NCBI RefSeq assembly: GCF_001618955.1
Contig: NZ_LVYV01000055.1
Coordinates: forward strand, 124,001 to 188,000
Length of the DNA: 64,000 nt
From: Tardiphaga robiniae
Lineage (GTDB): Bacteria; Pseudomonadota; Alphaproteobacteria; Rhizobiales; Xanthobacteraceae
Reading direction: 5' to 3'
Position 1 is the stretch's first letter. The number at the start of each line of letters is the position of its first letter. The notes below the pieces were generated by a model. The model worked only from the letters and a program-made list of their open reading frames with translations, was not told where the DNA came from and searched no databases. This document shows, piece by piece, positions 63,732 to 64,000 of this stretch. Both the position numbers and the translations under genes were made by a program.

Positions 63732-64000
63732 ATGAAGACGGTAGTTCTCGCGATCGTCAAGCTTGGTTTGACTCTAGGCCTGTTTGCCCTCGTTCTGCGC
63801 TCGATCGATATTGTTGACGTCATCCTTCACATCAAGCGCCTGCCCGCCTTGACCGTGCTGGTGGTCGCGCTGCTGTTCGTGGGTCAGTTGATCGTCTCGG
63901 GCATCCGGCTGTCAGCAATCACGGGCATCATCGCGCATCCCGTTCCGCTCGCGATGACGGTGAGAATCAACTGGATCGGCGCGTTCTTCTCCCAGGCACT
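63732..64000 (+). CDS. YbhN/lysylphosphatidylglycerol-synthase-TM family membrane protein, N-terminal part
   Basis: The frame starts at ATG 63732 after GAGGA and is open to the window end (89 residues). It has two to three hydrophobic segments: VVLAIVKLGLTLGLFALVLR at the start, then ALTVLVVALLFVGQLIVSGI, followed by RLSAITG and a basic/aromatic segment. This N-terminal arrangement (K-x-GL...L...IDxxxVxxxL...GxxISxxRxxxI) is typical of the LPG_synthase_TM (UPF0104/YbhN) family, often found in polysaccharide loci. The remainder lies outside the window. Confidence 0.7.
   Translation, partial: MKTVVLAIVKLGLTLGLFALVLRSIDIVDVILHIKRLPALTVLVVALLFVGQLIVSGIRLSAITGIIAHPVPLAMTVRINWIGAFFSQA

Overview
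The window reads as chromosomal DNA of a GC-rich alphaproteobacterium of the Bradyrhizobium/Rhodopseudomonas/Afipia group (Nitrobacteraceae). The basis is strong GC bias at third codon positions, the density of Liv-type ABC transporters coupled to acyl-CoA enzymes, FkbM methyltransferases, and intergenic palindromes of the kind common in these genomes. This placement is an inference from content, not a database match. I count 53 protein-coding genes. No rRNA, tRNA, CRISPR array, transposase or integrase was seen.

Region 1 (1-9.7 kb): two tandem paralogous autotransporters on the minus strand (the first runs off the left edge), a putative DNA-binding protein, a divergent membrane-anchored CadC/ToxR-like regulator with TPRs, and a small lipoprotein.

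Region 2 (9.7-29.5 kb): metabolism and transport. purU and a hemD-like gene come first. A fused family III CoA-transferase is followed by a complete branched-chain-type ABC importer (substrate-binding protein, LivH, LivM, LivG, LivF). A Crp/Fnr regulator separates this from a second complete Liv-type importer interspersed with a long-chain acyl-CoA ligase-like gene and a PaaK-like ligase. Together they look like uptake and CoA activation of carboxylic acids, possibly aromatic or medium-chain. The first LivF has an Arg where the Walker A Lys should be. Three intergenic palindromic repeats sit inside these operons.

Region 3 (29.6-64 kb): a large surface-polysaccharide locus. It has two GDP-mannose 4,6-dehydratase homologues, GDP-L-fucose synthase, an AGE-type epimerase, at least six glycosyltransferases, two FkbM methyltransferases and another methyltransferase, two GtrA proteins with a GtrB-like glycosyltransferase, three large polytopic proteins that may be GT-C transferases, and a Nudix hydrolase. 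Its core is a tightly overlapping 12-gene minus-strand operon (46595 down to 36569) that ends at a clear bidirectional terminator. This operon holds the four enzymes expected for GDP-D-glycero-alpha-D-manno-heptose (GmhA, HddA, GmhB, HddC). It also holds a transaldolase, a Gfo/Idh oxidoreductase, an SDR, an NAD-dependent epimerase and a UDP-glucose-dehydrogenase homologue that lacks the catalytic cysteine. Further right, a thiamine-diphosphate E1 alpha/beta pair without E2/E3 sits in the same locus, followed by a large membrane protein.

The most interesting reading is that the heptose operon and the E1 pair build an unusual higher-carbon or branched surface sugar: a heptose nucleotide oxidised only to the aldehyde, then extended by aldol or acyloin chemistry. 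Each component is visible in the sequence; the pathway itself is inference. No Wzx/Wzy or Wzm/Wzt export genes were recognised, so the locus probably continues beyond the window.
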